Assembly: GCF_000687935.1 (NCBI RefSeq)
Contig: NZ_JHZZ01000001.1
Coordinates: 806,001 to 870,000, forward strand
DNA from: Polaribacter sp. Hel_I_88
GTDB taxonomy: Bacteria > Bacteroidota > Bacteroidia > Flavobacteriales > Flavobacteriaceae
Reading direction: 5' to 3'
Length of the DNA: 64,000 nt
Of this stretch, positions 47,137 through 54,754 are shown in pieces. Made by a program: the position numbers and the translations under genes. Below the pieces are notes generated by a model. It ran no database searches. It was not told where the DNA came from and worked only from the letters and a program-made list of their open reading frames with translations. Numbering within the stretch: the stretch's first letter is position 1; every line of letters begins with the position of its first letter.

Positions 47137-47583
47137 ATGAACTATAAATTTAACGAAGTTGAATTAAATAAAATTTTCGCAAAAGCAGAAAAACAACTGT
47201 TTGATTCAAAACGAATTAAATTTAAAAAATGTAAAGATTGGAGAAATGAAAACGTTCCGAATGAAGCCGGAATTTATGCAGTTTTTGAAAATAGAAACGA
47301 ACTTTTATACATTGGAGAAAGTGGAAATTTAAAAGCAAGAATGAGTGAGATAAACCGAACTGTAAATCATTCTTTTAGAAAACAATTTGGACATTTAAGA
47401 TATAAGGGAATTAAATCAAGAAAAAAATTCACGGACGATATAGAAATTTTATTGGATGAGTATTTTGAAAAAAATCTATTTGTTTCATTCTTGCCTGTAA
47501 ATTTGGGAAGATTAGAAATAGAAACTTATTTAATTACAAAATTTCAAGAAAATTTAATAAATTCAATAAAAAAAAGAAAATAA
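47137..47583 (+). CDS. Cassette 6, gene 1: GIY-YIG nuclease-domain protein
   Basis: This 148-aa protein carries a GIY-YIG domain: GIY at 45-47, YIG at 58-60, Arg68 (NLKARM) and a Glu in LEIETYLI (127 or 129), which are the expected catalytic positions. A preceding segment with KCKDW (31-35) may be structural. These nucleases cut DNA in repair, homing or defence roles. The stop codon overlaps the ATG of the next gene by one base (TAATG), so the two are translated together, and both lie in one cassette. A defence or DNA-processing function for the pair is inference. Confidence 0.8.
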   Translation: MNYKFNEVELNKIFAKAEKQLFDSKRIKFKKCKDWRNENVPNEAGIYAVFENRNELLYIGESGNLKARMSEINRTVNHSFRKQFGHLRYKGIKSRKKFTDDIEILLDEYFEKNLFVSFLPVNLGRLEIETYLITKFQENLINSIKKRK

Positions 47584-48056
47584 TGAATAGCTTATTAATT
47601 GGAGGTGCTCAAAGCGTTGGGAAAAGTGAAACAATTTACAAAATTGCGAGTAACCTTGTTGCTAAAGGTTTTGTTGTAATTGCAGGTTCAATTCCACCAG
47701 CTTTTAATGATTTTACAGTTGTTTTAAAAGGTTTTGACAAAGACGAACAAAAAGTAACTGTCATAATAAATTCCGCAACTGACACAACCGATATTATTAG
47801 GAATTTCAAAAAGTTTTTTGATGAAAACAGAAATTATGATATTCTAATTTCTTCAGTTAGAGATAATGACTTTTATCCAAGAAAACATTTTTTTGATATT
47901 ATGGGAATAAATCCAAATGACAAAAATTTAGTTGAAATTCCTTTAGCTAAAATAACTCGTAGAGGCGGAAATTTTGCAACTGCGTTAAATTGGTATTCGG
48001 AGAAAATTGAAAAATTAATAATGCATACACTAAATAATAATCCATTTAACATTTAA
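47583..48056 (+). CDS. Cassette 6, gene 2: P-loop NTPase-like protein
   Basis: This 157-aa protein starts with a clear Walker A motif, GAQSVGKS (8-15), right at the N-terminus (MNSLLIGGAQSVGKSETIYK). The Walker B candidate is less clear; NYDILISSVRDND (near 91-103) could be the second acidic strand. Size and pattern suggest a small AAA- or dNK-like P-loop protein. It is coupled to the GIY-YIG gene. No known family was recognised with certainty. Together they look like a self-contained two-component module. Confidence 0.72.
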   Translation: MNSLLIGGAQSVGKSETIYKIASNLVAKGFVVIAGSIPPAFNDFTVVLKGFDKDEQKVTVIINSATDTTDIIRNFKKFFDENRNYDILISSVRDNDFYPRKHFFDIMGINPNDKNLVEIPLAKITRRGGNFATALNWYSEKIEKLIMHTLNNNPFNI

Positions 48057-48073
48057 ACTGAAAAAAGCCTGAT

Positions 48074-48207
48074 TGCCAACACCGTATATAATTTATTGCT
48101 GGCTTCTCGCCTACTTACGAAAGTCCTCGCGGACTTTCTTGGTCGGTTTTTATTTACTAAATTAGTTGCTTGAAACACGCAACAAACCATATACAACAAC
48201 GTTGCCA
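48074..48207 (+). other. attC-like site 6 (134 bp)
   Basis: Core TGCCAAC (48074-48080) to GTTGCCA (48201-48207). Majority type, arms GTATATAATTTATTGC and GCAACAAACCATATAC, hairpin GAAAGTCC TCGC GGACTTTC. Confidence 0.88.
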
Positions 48208-48228
48208 TTAATTTGAGAAACATAGCAA

Positions 48229-49242
48229 ATGAACATTAAAAATTTAGTAATAATTCTATTTTTATCAATATTTTCAAAGGGAATATCTCAAGAGAAAAGT
48301 TATGATATATCCAAAACAACACTTTCCGAATATATTGCTATCGAAAAACAATTTGTTGGAGGAAAAATAAAAGACCAATCTGTTCACTCACTTAAAGAGG
48401 ATTTAGGAATTGCATCTTACATAAGACAAGACAACAGCGTGCCAAATTTAGATTTAATAGTAAGATATGTTTTTTCTAAAAAAGACTCACTTATTAAAGA
48501 AATCAGATACGAACTTGACGTTGCAAACTTTGAAAAAAGTATAGAGAACAAACAAAATAAAGATTTTAGAAAAGCATTAGTAAACTATTATTTATCTGTT
48601 GAGAGAGATTTAATCTCAAAGTTAGGAAAAAGTAAAACTGATGGAGAATTAACAGACAAAACTGTTATCGACGAAAAAAACGACTATTGTAAAAAAAATA
48701 CTTGGACTTTAGGTAACACGAGAATTGTTTTGCTAATAGAAATGTCCAATTCTATTAAAAAGAAAAAATCTATTTATCCAATTCATAAGGTCACTATTAC
48801 ATATAAAACTATTGAAACCATTGCGACTGAATCTATCGGTCGAAAAAATCCGTCTGAATTAATTCAAGAAAATTCATCTGCAATAAAATTCAAAAATAAA
48901 TCACGAATTCCGTTAATATCTAAATGCAAAAAGAACCATACAGAGGCTTGTCTTCAGAATTCTATAAGTGATTTAATTTTGAGCGAAGCGAATAAAAGAA
49001 ATTTGACTTTAAAAAATGACACTCTAAAAATTGGTGTTAGAATAAATAAAGATGGCTCGACTTCAATAATGGATAATGAAACTAAAAATTCGGAACTTAA
49101 AGAGGTAGTAACAGATGTTTTATCTTCAATGGAGTTAATTGAACCAGCATATATTAAAAGTCTAAAAAGGTATGAAACTGTTTCCTATTCGTGGTATATA
49201 CTTATTAATAATAATGAAATCACTAACCGATTTAAGAACTGA
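48229..49242 (+). CDS. Cassette 7: exported protein with TonB-C-like C-terminal domain
   Basis: This 337-aa protein has a signal peptide (MNIKNLVIILFLSIFSKGIS). Residues about 20-210 form an unrecognised domain. The C-terminal part has a cysteine pair in SKCKKNHTEACLQNSISD followed by LKIGVRINKDGSTSIMDNE and VLSSMELIEPAY, which is the layout of flavobacterial TonB C-terminal-like domains (Cys-x7-12-Cys-L, then an I-x-KDG strand, then a helix ending in PA). Such domains occur in many envelope proteins that are not true TonB. The match is by pattern only. Single gene in its cassette. Confidence 0.65.
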   Translation: MNIKNLVIILFLSIFSKGISQEKSYDISKTTLSEYIAIEKQFVGGKIKDQSVHSLKEDLGIASYIRQDNSVPNLDLIVRYVFSKKDSLIKEIRYELDVANFEKSIENKQNKDFRKALVNYYLSVERDLISKLGKSKTDGELTDKTVIDEKNDYCKKNTWTLGNTRIVLLIEMSNSIKKKKSIYPIHKVTITYKTIETIATESIGRKNPSELIQENSSAIKFKNKSRIPLISKCKKNHTEACLQNSISDLILSEANKRNLTLKNDTLKIGVRINKDGSTSIMDNETKNSELKEVVTDVLSSMELIEPAYIKSLKRYETVSYSWYILINNNEITNRFKN

Positions 49243-49258
49243 AAAAATAAAAAACTAA

Positions 49259-49389
49259 TGGCAACAACGTGTATAATTAATGGCTAGTTCGAGCCTACTT
49301 ACGAAAATCCTCGCGGATTTTCTATTCGGTTTTTATTTGCTAAATTAGGTGCTTAAACACGCCACTAATCATACACAACCACGTTGCCA
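49259..49389 (+). other. attC-like site 7 (131 bp)
   Basis: Core TGGCAAC (49259-49265) to GTTGCCA (49383-49389). Arms GTGTATAATTAATGGC and GCCACTAATCATACAC show paired changes (TTGC to TGGC with GCAA to GCCA). Confidence 0.87.
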
Positions 49390-49424
49390 ACCATTTGAAA
49401 AAAAATCGAACTAATAATAAAAAT

Positions 49425-50477
49425 ATGGAATTATTTAACCAACTAAAAGGACTCGCAGACAAAGTAGAACAGCTGAAAGACCGAATTGAAACAGAAGAAA
49501 GTACAAAACACGCTTTCACTTTACCGTTCATAAATATTTTAGGTTATGACGCATTTAATCCGACAGAAGTTGTGCCTGAATTTACTGCCGATTTAGGATT
49601 AAAAAAAGGAGAAAAAGTTGATTATGCGATTTTTCAAAATGGTGCACCGATTTTAATTATTGAGTGTAAAAATTGGAAACAGGATTTAAATGTTCATAAT
49701 TCTCAACTATTTAGATATTTTCACGTTTCAAAGACAAGATTTGCTCTTTTAACAAACGGAATTATTTATAGATTCTACACAGATTTAGAAGAAACCAATA
49801 AAATGGATGAAAAACCATTTTTGGAATTTGATATTACAAATCTAAAAGAAAGTACAGTTAAGGAAATTGAGAAATTTCATAAGTCAAAATTTGATGTTTC
49901 CAAAATAGTTGATAATGCAAGTAATTTAAAATATACAAGAGAAATCAAAACTTTGATTGACAATGAACTTCAGTCACCTTCTCAAGAATTTGTTCGACTA
50001 TTTGCAAACAAAGCATATAACGGAAGACTTACTTCAAATGTAATGGACGAATTTACAGAAATTGTAAGTAAAGCTTTTACACAAATAATTAGCGAAAAAG
50101 TAAGCGACAGACTAAATTCTGCCTTAAATAAAGAAGTGGAAAAACAGAAAGTGGAAGAAGTTGAGGAAGAACCTAAAAGCAAAGTAGAAACTACAGAAGA
50201 AGAATTGGAAGCATTTGCAATTGTAGTTGCAATTTTGAGAAGAAAATTATCGAAAGAAAGAATTGTTTCGAGAGACACTCAATCCTATTTCGGAATTTTA
50301 TTAGACGATAATAATAGAAAGCCACTTTGCAGACTTCATTTAAACGGAGGAAATAAATACATTAGCATTTTTGACGACAATAAAAAGGAAATTAAAGAAC
50401 CTATAAATTCAATTGACGAGATTTATAACTTTGAAAAACAATTACTGAAAACAGTCGAAAATTATAATGCAGAATAA
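49425..50477 (+). CDS. Cassette 8: HsdR N-terminal-like PD-(D/E)xK protein
   Basis: The ATG at 49425 gives 350 aa (the open frame reaches back to a TTG at 49395). Residues 1-130 match the type I restriction HsdR-N-like nuclease fold: an N-terminal helix (LKGLADKVEQLKDRIETEES), LPFINILGYDAFNPTEVVPE, then the catalytic pattern Asp66 (KVDYAIF) and Glu80-Cys-Lys82 (ILIIECKNW). No helicase motor follows; instead there is a helical linker with an acidic Glu/Val-rich stretch (about 245-265) and a C-terminal domain with LCRLHLNGGNKYISIF. Stand-alone proteins of this kind are common in Bacteroidota and are probably linked to restriction or DNA repair. It is the only gene of its cassette. Confidence 0.8.
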   Translation: MELFNQLKGLADKVEQLKDRIETEESTKHAFTLPFINILGYDAFNPTEVVPEFTADLGLKKGEKVDYAIFQNGAPILIIECKNWKQDLNVHNSQLFRYFHVSKTRFALLTNGIIYRFYTDLEETNKMDEKPFLEFDITNLKESTVKEIEKFHKSKFDVSKIVDNASNLKYTREIKTLIDNELQSPSQEFVRLFANKAYNGRLTSNVMDEFTEIVSKAFTQIISEKVSDRLNSALNKEVEKQKVEEVEEEPKSKVETTEEELEAFAIVVAILRRKLSKERIVSRDTQSYFGILLDDNNRKPLCRLHLNGGNKYISIFDDNKKEIKEPINSIDEIYNFEKQLLKTVENYNAE

Positions 50478-50485
50478 AAAACGGT

Positions 50486-50617
50486 TGGCAACACCGTATA
50501 TAATTAATGGCTGGTTCTCGCCTACTTACGAAAATCCTCGCGGATTTTCTATTTGGTGTTTATTTGCTAAATTTCGTGCTTAAAACACGCCACTAATCAT
50601 ATACAAAAACGTTATGT
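50486..50617 (+). other. attC-like site 8 (132 bp)
   Basis: Core TGGCAAC (50486-50492) to GTTATGT (50611-50617). Arms GTATATAATTAATGGC and GCCACTAATCATATAC. Confidence 0.87.
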
Positions 50618-50666
50618 ACAATGGCGCACACTCTTAAACCAATCACACGTGCTATTGCGCCACAGT

Positions 50667-51033
50667 ACATAACACGTGTTATAGTGCATAGCTTTAGGTT
50701 CGCGCTTAATTCAAGAGTTTGTGCGTATCTGCCCATAATTAAATATTTTCTATCACAATATATTTTTTATCATTTATCTCAACATAACCAGCAATTCGGT
50801 GTTTACTTTCTTCTAAGTAGATACCAGATTGTTCAGGCTCTACTACGGTACTCATTTGTGGTGTTTCGTTATATCTTAAACAACCTACATTGTTTATAAA
50901 ATGGTTGGTAGATTTATTGGGTACTTCAATCAGTCTTAATTTTTTCATTTGTAAAATATTTAATTATTAATTCAGTTCTTAATTCAATCATTGTGCATTT
51001 CAAGGCTACGCACCATACCACTATTCGTTAGGC
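50667..51033 (+). other. attC-like site 9 (367 bp) enclosing a reverse-strand gene
   Basis: Cassette 9 starts at 50612 (GTTATGTAC) and its matching core GTACATAAC comes after only about 60 bp (50665-50673). The site's far core is GTTAGGC at 51027-51033. The inner arms GTGTTATAGTGCATAGC (50677-50693) and GCTACGCACCATACCAC (about 51005-51021) pair. The loop between them is about 310 bp and holds the reverse gene at 50739-50948. Confidence 0.75.
50739..50948 (-). CDS. Cassette 9: small reverse-strand gene inside the attC loop
   Basis: This 69-aa product (MKKLRLIEVPNKSTNHF... SKHRIAGYVEINDKKYIVIENI) reads like a real small soluble protein: a beta-strand-rich C-terminus, no low complexity and an ATG preceded by AT-rich DNA on the minus strand. 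It lies wholly in the loop of the attC-like hairpin and opposite to all neighbouring cassette genes, so it must have its own promoter. The overlapping forward frame (50621-50899) looks like its shadow. Family unknown; an antitoxin-like or regulatory role is only a guess. Confidence 0.5.
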   Translation of the reverse strand: MKKLRLIEVPNKSTNHFINNVGCLRYNETPQMSTVVEPEQSGIYLEESKHRIAGYVEINDKKYIVIENI

Positions 51034-51054
51034 AACATTTGAAAACACAACAAT

Positions 51055-52161
51055 ATGAAGAGAATTTCAATAATATTTTTAACATCTATTTTACTCATTA
51101 ACTGCAAAAAGCAACAAGAAATTAATATTGAGTATTTATCGGAAAAATTCAATGAGAGTGTTGAAAAAATTAATATAGTTCAATATGATATTGAAAATAT
51201 AATGACATTTTCAAATGGAAACGTTTGGGACAATAAAGGTTTTGCTGTTCTTGAAAAAAAACCTTCTGACACAATTTTTGGATTTTCATTTTATGGAATA
51301 AGAAATGACATTAATAAATCATCCATTTACAAAGATGGAATTGGATTTCAAATCTCAAATGAAAAAAATAATTTTAGGCAAGAAAGAGGAGGTCTGCATT
51401 TTTTAGGAAGTCCAGGTGGACAAATGGTTTATAAAGACTTCTTCAAATTAGAGACTGATTATAAAAACATTCAGATTTCAGAAACAGAAAATAGCTTCAT
51501 ATTGGAATATAAATTTAAAGATGATTTAAAGAACAAAATAACAGATAAGACAAAGAGGCTAGAATTAGATAAAAACACATTTTTACCAAAAAAAGTTACA
51601 ACTTCTTTACAGCCAGATTTTGGAAGTAAACAATCAACAGTTTTTATTTTTAATAATATAAAAATTAATGAAAATATTCAAAAGAACATTAACGAATATA
51701 TTCAAGATTTAAATCAATTAGAGCTCATAAAACAGGAAAAAAGTAAACCAAATCCACTTTTAAAAAAGCCCTTGCCCGAAATTTCACTAATTAACTTATT
51801 TAACAAAAATGAAACAATTGCAATTAGGAATGGAAAATTAACTTTAATTGACTTTTGGGAAGTTTGGTGCGGTTGGTGTATAAAATCATTTCCTGATGTA
51901 GAAAAGCTAAAGAATAAATACGAGAATGATTTAACAGTAATTGGAATCGTTTCTCAAGATATAGAAAATGCGAGAAAATTAGTTGAGAAAAAAGAAACGA
52001 CATTTTTAAATTTAATTGGAAATAAAGAACTGAATAAAACATTTAGCGTGAATAGTTGGCCAAGATATTTTTTAATTGATAAAAATGGAATAATTCAAAA
52101 AGAATATCACGGATTTTCAGACCAAATTGAAAAAGATATTAATGAACTAATTCGAAAATAA
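51055..52161 (+). CDS. Cassette 10: TlpA-like thioredoxin-domain lipoprotein
   Basis: This 368-aa protein has a lipoprotein signal (LLINC, Cys17). Residues about 20-235 form an unrecognised N-terminal domain rich in beta strands. The C-terminal domain (about 240-368) is a TlpA/ResA-like thioredoxin: LIDFWEVWCGWCIKSFPDVE with redox pair Cys272-x2-Cys275, then TVIGIVSQD, then the cis-Pro region NSWPRYFLIDKNGIIQ. It would reduce or oxidise disulfides in the periplasm. The two-domain layout resembles Bacteroidota TlpA-disulfide reductases with DUF4369-like leaders, but the N-terminal identity is uncertain. Single gene in its cassette. Confidence 0.83.
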   Translation: MKRISIIFLTSILLINCKKQQEINIEYLSEKFNESVEKINIVQYDIENIMTFSNGNVWDNKGFAVLEKKPSDTIFGFSFYGIRNDINKSSIYKDGIGFQISNEKNNFRQERGGLHFLGSPGGQMVYKDFFKLETDYKNIQISETENSFILEYKFKDDLKNKITDKTKRLELDKNTFLPKKVTTSLQPDFGSKQSTVFIFNNIKINENIQKNINEYIQDLNQLELIKQEKSKPNPLLKKPLPEISLINLFNKNETIAIRNGKLTLIDFWEVWCGWCIKSFPDVEKLKNKYENDLTVIGIVSQDIENARKLVEKKETTFLNLIGNKELNKTFSVNSWPRYFLIDKNGIIQKEYHGFSDQIEKDINELIRK

Positions 52162-52169
52162 AAAACGTT

Positions 52170-52302
52170 GCCTAACACCGTATATAATTTATTGCTAGTT
52201 CTAGCCTACTTTCGAAAGTCCTCGCGGACTTTCTTGGTCAGTAATTATTTACTACATTAGTTACTTAAAACACGCAACAAACCATATACAAACACGTTGG
52301 CA
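52170..52302 (+). other. attC-like site 10 (133 bp)
   Basis: Core GCCTAAC (52170-52176) to GTTGGCA (52296-52302). Majority type, hairpin GAAAGTCC TCGC GGACTTTC. Confidence 0.87.
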
Positions 52303-52323
52303 ACAAGCTGAAAAAAACTGACA

Positions 52324-53103
52324 ATGAAGTACTTCAATCTTTTCGGAAAAACCAAAGGACAGAGCTCAAATCCTGAATCTGAAAAATCGGAATTTGAGCA
52401 AATCAAGGTTTTTAAGAGTTTACCAAAAGAACAATGGAAACCAGCTTACAACGAACTGAATAAAATAATCGGTGCGAACCTCAAAGAATACGGATTTAAA
52501 AAGAAAGGCAGAAAACATTACCGACTGACAAATGACTTACTCGAAGTTATTGACGTTGACAACCGTGGAAGTTGGTCTGGAGCGAAAGACGATATAGAAA
52601 TCCGAATTGGATTAGTTCCTTACTGTTGGAAAGGGCTAACGAATGAATATTATTTAGTTGGTTCAAAACCGCTTGAGGAAATAGACAAAACAATTAGAAA
52701 CCATTTTAGGATTTCAAAAGAATATTTGATTTTGGCAGACTATTTATCGGAACGAATCATAAAAAATGCTCTTCCTTTTTTAGAGAAATATAACTCGACT
52801 AAAAAAATAACAAGTCAACCGTATATTTTTCCTTATCACACAAAGTGTGGTGGAAATGACATTAGAAACTCTCATTTTTTAATTCTATTCTCGGAATTAA
52901 AGCAACACAAAATTGATAAAGCTATTGAGATATTAGATAATGAAATTGAATTTGGTTCAGACAGCCTGAATCAAGTGACTTGGAAAGAATTAAAAACAAT
53001 GACTGAAAATAAAGATTGGGAAACGATTGACAGAATATTTGCTGAAAACGAAAAAGCTGAATTAGATAAATTAAAAATAAAGCCAGTTGCCAACAATGTA
53101 TAA
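52324..53103 (+). CDS. Cassette 11: DUF4304-like cytoplasmic protein
   Basis: This 259-aa protein has no signal peptide. The segment from about residue 40 (LNKIIGANLKEYGFKKKGRK, then HYRLTNDLLEVIDVDNRGSW) matches the DUF4304 pattern: a helix, a GFKKKGR motif, then a strand with DLxxVIxV. DUF4304 proteins are of unknown function and often sit near toxin or immunity genes. The final residues PVANN are encoded by the AAC core of the cassette's own attC-like site (TAA stop at 53101-53103), so the C-terminus depends on the site. Single gene in its cassette. Confidence 0.7.
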   Translation: MKYFNLFGKTKGQSSNPESEKSEFEQIKVFKSLPKEQWKPAYNELNKIIGANLKEYGFKKKGRKHYRLTNDLLEVIDVDNRGSWSGAKDDIEIRIGLVPYCWKGLTNEYYLVGSKPLEEIDKTIRNHFRISKEYLILADYLSERIIKNALPFLEKYNSTKKITSQPYIFPYHTKCGGNDIRNSHFLILFSELKQHKIDKAIEILDNEIEFGSDSLNQVTWKELKTMTENKDWETIDRIFAENEKAELDKLKIKPVANNV

Positions 53104-53220
53104 CCGCAATTACGGCGGATTCGACTACGTCCGAATCCACTCGGAATTGCTAACGTCTGTGCCAAACCGAAAATTAACGCATATAAACCCGTAACTGACG
53201 GTTATACGAGACCGTTGTAG
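53088..53220 (+). other. attC-like site 11 (133 bp, divergent type)
   Basis: Core TGCCAAC (53088-53094) to GTTGTAG (53214-53220). Arms GTATAACCGCAATTACGG and CCGTAACTGACGGTTATAC pair with one extra base on the right arm. Confidence 0.82.
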
Positions 53221-53232
53221 CACATTTGAGAA

Positions 53233-53625
53233 ATGAAAAACGCATTAAAAACTTTCGGAATAATTTTGGTTAGCGGAATTCTATTATTTGTGTTTGACCC
53301 AGCATTTAATCGGACTGAAAAGTTTGCGGATTATTCGACTGAATATGAGTGGCGAATTTTTAATAATTTCTATTGCAACTGGAAAACTCACGGACATTGC
53401 GCTGATAATAATCTGAATAAATTAAATGCGGAACGAAAACTCTGGAAAACTGTTGCGGAAAATTACAACGGAGAAAAGACTATTAAAGAAAAATTGGAGA
53501 ATGTAGTTTTAAGTCATTCTCAATTTCATATGGCTTACACCGGACATTTAAAAATTACGGAAATAAATATTGACTCAATTATTAAACATAAAGATTATTT
53601 ATTTGAACAATTATATATCGACTGA
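53233..53625 (+). CDS. Cassette 12: small membrane-anchored protein of unknown function
   Basis: This 130-aa protein has one N-terminal hydrophobic helix (FGIILVSGILLFVFDPAF) and a polar domain with a Cys/Trp/His cluster (NNFYCNWKTHGHCADNN) that might bind a metal or form a disulfide between two cysteines 10 residues apart. A helical C-terminus follows (LENVVLSHSQFHMAYTGHLK in part). The ATG lies 18 bases after the cassette start. No family recognised. It is the only gene of its cassette. Confidence 0.65.
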   Translation: MKNALKTFGIILVSGILLFVFDPAFNRTEKFADYSTEYEWRIFNNFYCNWKTHGHCADNNLNKLNAERKLWKTVAENYNGEKTIKEKLENVVLSHSQFHMAYTGHLKITEINIDSIIKHKDYLFEQLYID

Positions 53626-53638
53626 ATAAAAAAACGTG

Positions 53639-53773
53639 CTACAACATTGTATAAAAATAATGCGTAAGTTTATTCCTAAATCAAAAGTTAGTGCTTGTTT
53701 GCTTGCATCCGATTTTCCTTCGGAAAATCCTCGCACTCAAACTACGCACTATTCTTATACGTAACCGTTGTAC
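53639..53773 (+). other. attC-like site 12 (135 bp, divergent type)
   Basis: Core CTACAAC (53639-53645) to GTTGTAC (53767-53773). Arms GTATAAAAATAATGCG and CGCACTATTCTTATAC; loop hairpin GATTTTCC TTC GGAAAATC. Confidence 0.84.
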
Positions 53774-53783
53774 AACATAAAGA

Positions 53784-54410
53784 ATGAAAATAAAATTCGT
53801 CATAATATTCATAATTTTAGCTTTTCTAAAGGCTGAATTTTCTCATTCTCAAAATGATACAATAAAAGGAAAAATATTCTCTTCAGTTAATATGAAAAAA
53901 CCTAAAGGAGAAATTTATGTTTTTGAAAAAGGAACTTCAAATGGAACAATTGCGAATGATTTAGGAGAATTTAATTTAATTACCAAAACTAAAAAAGAAA
54001 GTCATTTTTTAGAAATTTCAGTCGGAAATTATCCCAACTTAATTTATGAATACAAAACAATTTGGAATAAAAGGAAAAAACCGAAATCAATTGTTATTAA
54101 CGGAAAGTGTGAAATAACTAAAGAACAAGCAAGAAAAGATTGGAAAAATGGAACACCAAAACTTTACTTGAATAGTAGAATTGCTCCAATTGAAAATACG
54201 AAAAAGGACGAAAAATTTGAAAGAAAATATAATGTTGAATATGTTGAACTTGGTTGCGAAGGAAAAATTTATGAATGCGTAACTGAATATAACTTTTACA
54301 TTATAAAAATTTTAGATATTCAATATCAAAGAAAATGGAGACAAACAAAAAGGAAAGAAATAGTTGGAATGGAAGATTATAAAAATTCCATAAAAGCTTG
54401 TTTGAATTAA
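53784..54410 (+). CDS. Cassette 13: exported protein with carboxypeptidase-regulatory-like domain
   Basis: This 208-aa protein has a signal peptide (MKIKFVIIFIILAFLKAEFS). The next part (about 25-75) has the CarboxypepD_reg-like order: DTIKGKIFSS, then EIYVFEKGTSNGTIANDLGE, then FNL and LEISVGNY, as in the leaders of TonB receptors. The rest (about 80-208) is basic and ends KACLN; it has three cysteines. There is no barrel, so this is a small stand-alone envelope protein. Function unknown. Single gene in its cassette. Confidence 0.68.
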   Translation: MKIKFVIIFIILAFLKAEFSHSQNDTIKGKIFSSVNMKKPKGEIYVFEKGTSNGTIANDLGEFNLITKTKKESHFLEISVGNYPNLIYEYKTIWNKRKKPKSIVINGKCEITKEQARKDWKNGTPKLYLNSRIAPIENTKKDEKFERKYNVEYVELGCEGKIYECVTEYNFYIIKILDIQYQRKWRQTKRKEIVGMEDYKNSIKACLN

Positions 54411-54418
54411 AATACGTT

Positions 54419-54551
54419 GTACAACACCGTACAAAATTAATTGCTTGCTTTTTGCTTACTTACGAAAATCCTCGCGGATTTTCTTTGTCGGTAATTATTT
54501 ACTAACTTTATAGCTAAACCACGCAACTAACCTTGTACAAACACGTTGGCA
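54419..54551 (+). other. attC-like site 13 (133 bp)
   Basis: Core GTACAAC (54419-54425) to GTTGGCA (54545-54551). Arms GTACAAAATTAATTGC and CGCAACTAACCTTGTAC show a paired change (TAT to CAA with ATA to TTG). Confidence 0.86.
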
Positions 54552-54693
54552 ACAAGCTAAAGGAACATCCGAACTAACAACAAAATACATCCGAAAAATA
54601 TACTTTATTGTGAGTTATTAAATTGAGATTTCTAAAAAAACGAATTGAATTAGAAATACGAAACGGATTTATTAACGCAAAAATTAAGACAAA
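54552..54693. other. Gene-free start of cassette 14
   Basis: About 140 bp of AT-rich DNA follow the cassette start and precede the terminator of the reverse-strand DUF6607-like gene. It contains no supported reading frame and could be the remnant of an earlier small cassette. Confidence 0.3.
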
Positions 54694-54726
54694 AAAAAGA
54701 GCTAAACCTGCGGTTTAGCTCTTTTT
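54694..54726 (-). terminator. Terminator for the reverse gene of cassette 14
   Basis: AAAAAGAGCTAAACC and GGTTTAGCTCTTTTT pair around TGC. It lies just beyond the stop of the minus-strand gene at 54755; T runs on both strands make it bidirectional. Confidence 0.88.
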
Positions 54727-54754
54727 AATGTTTTTATCATTTTAGATGTGAACT

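Noticed and set aside
50621..50899. Forward 92-codon frame starting 9 bases after the start of cassette 9
   Set aside because: It runs through the attC arm and is antisense to the more protein-like reverse gene at 50739-50948; its composition looks like a shadow.
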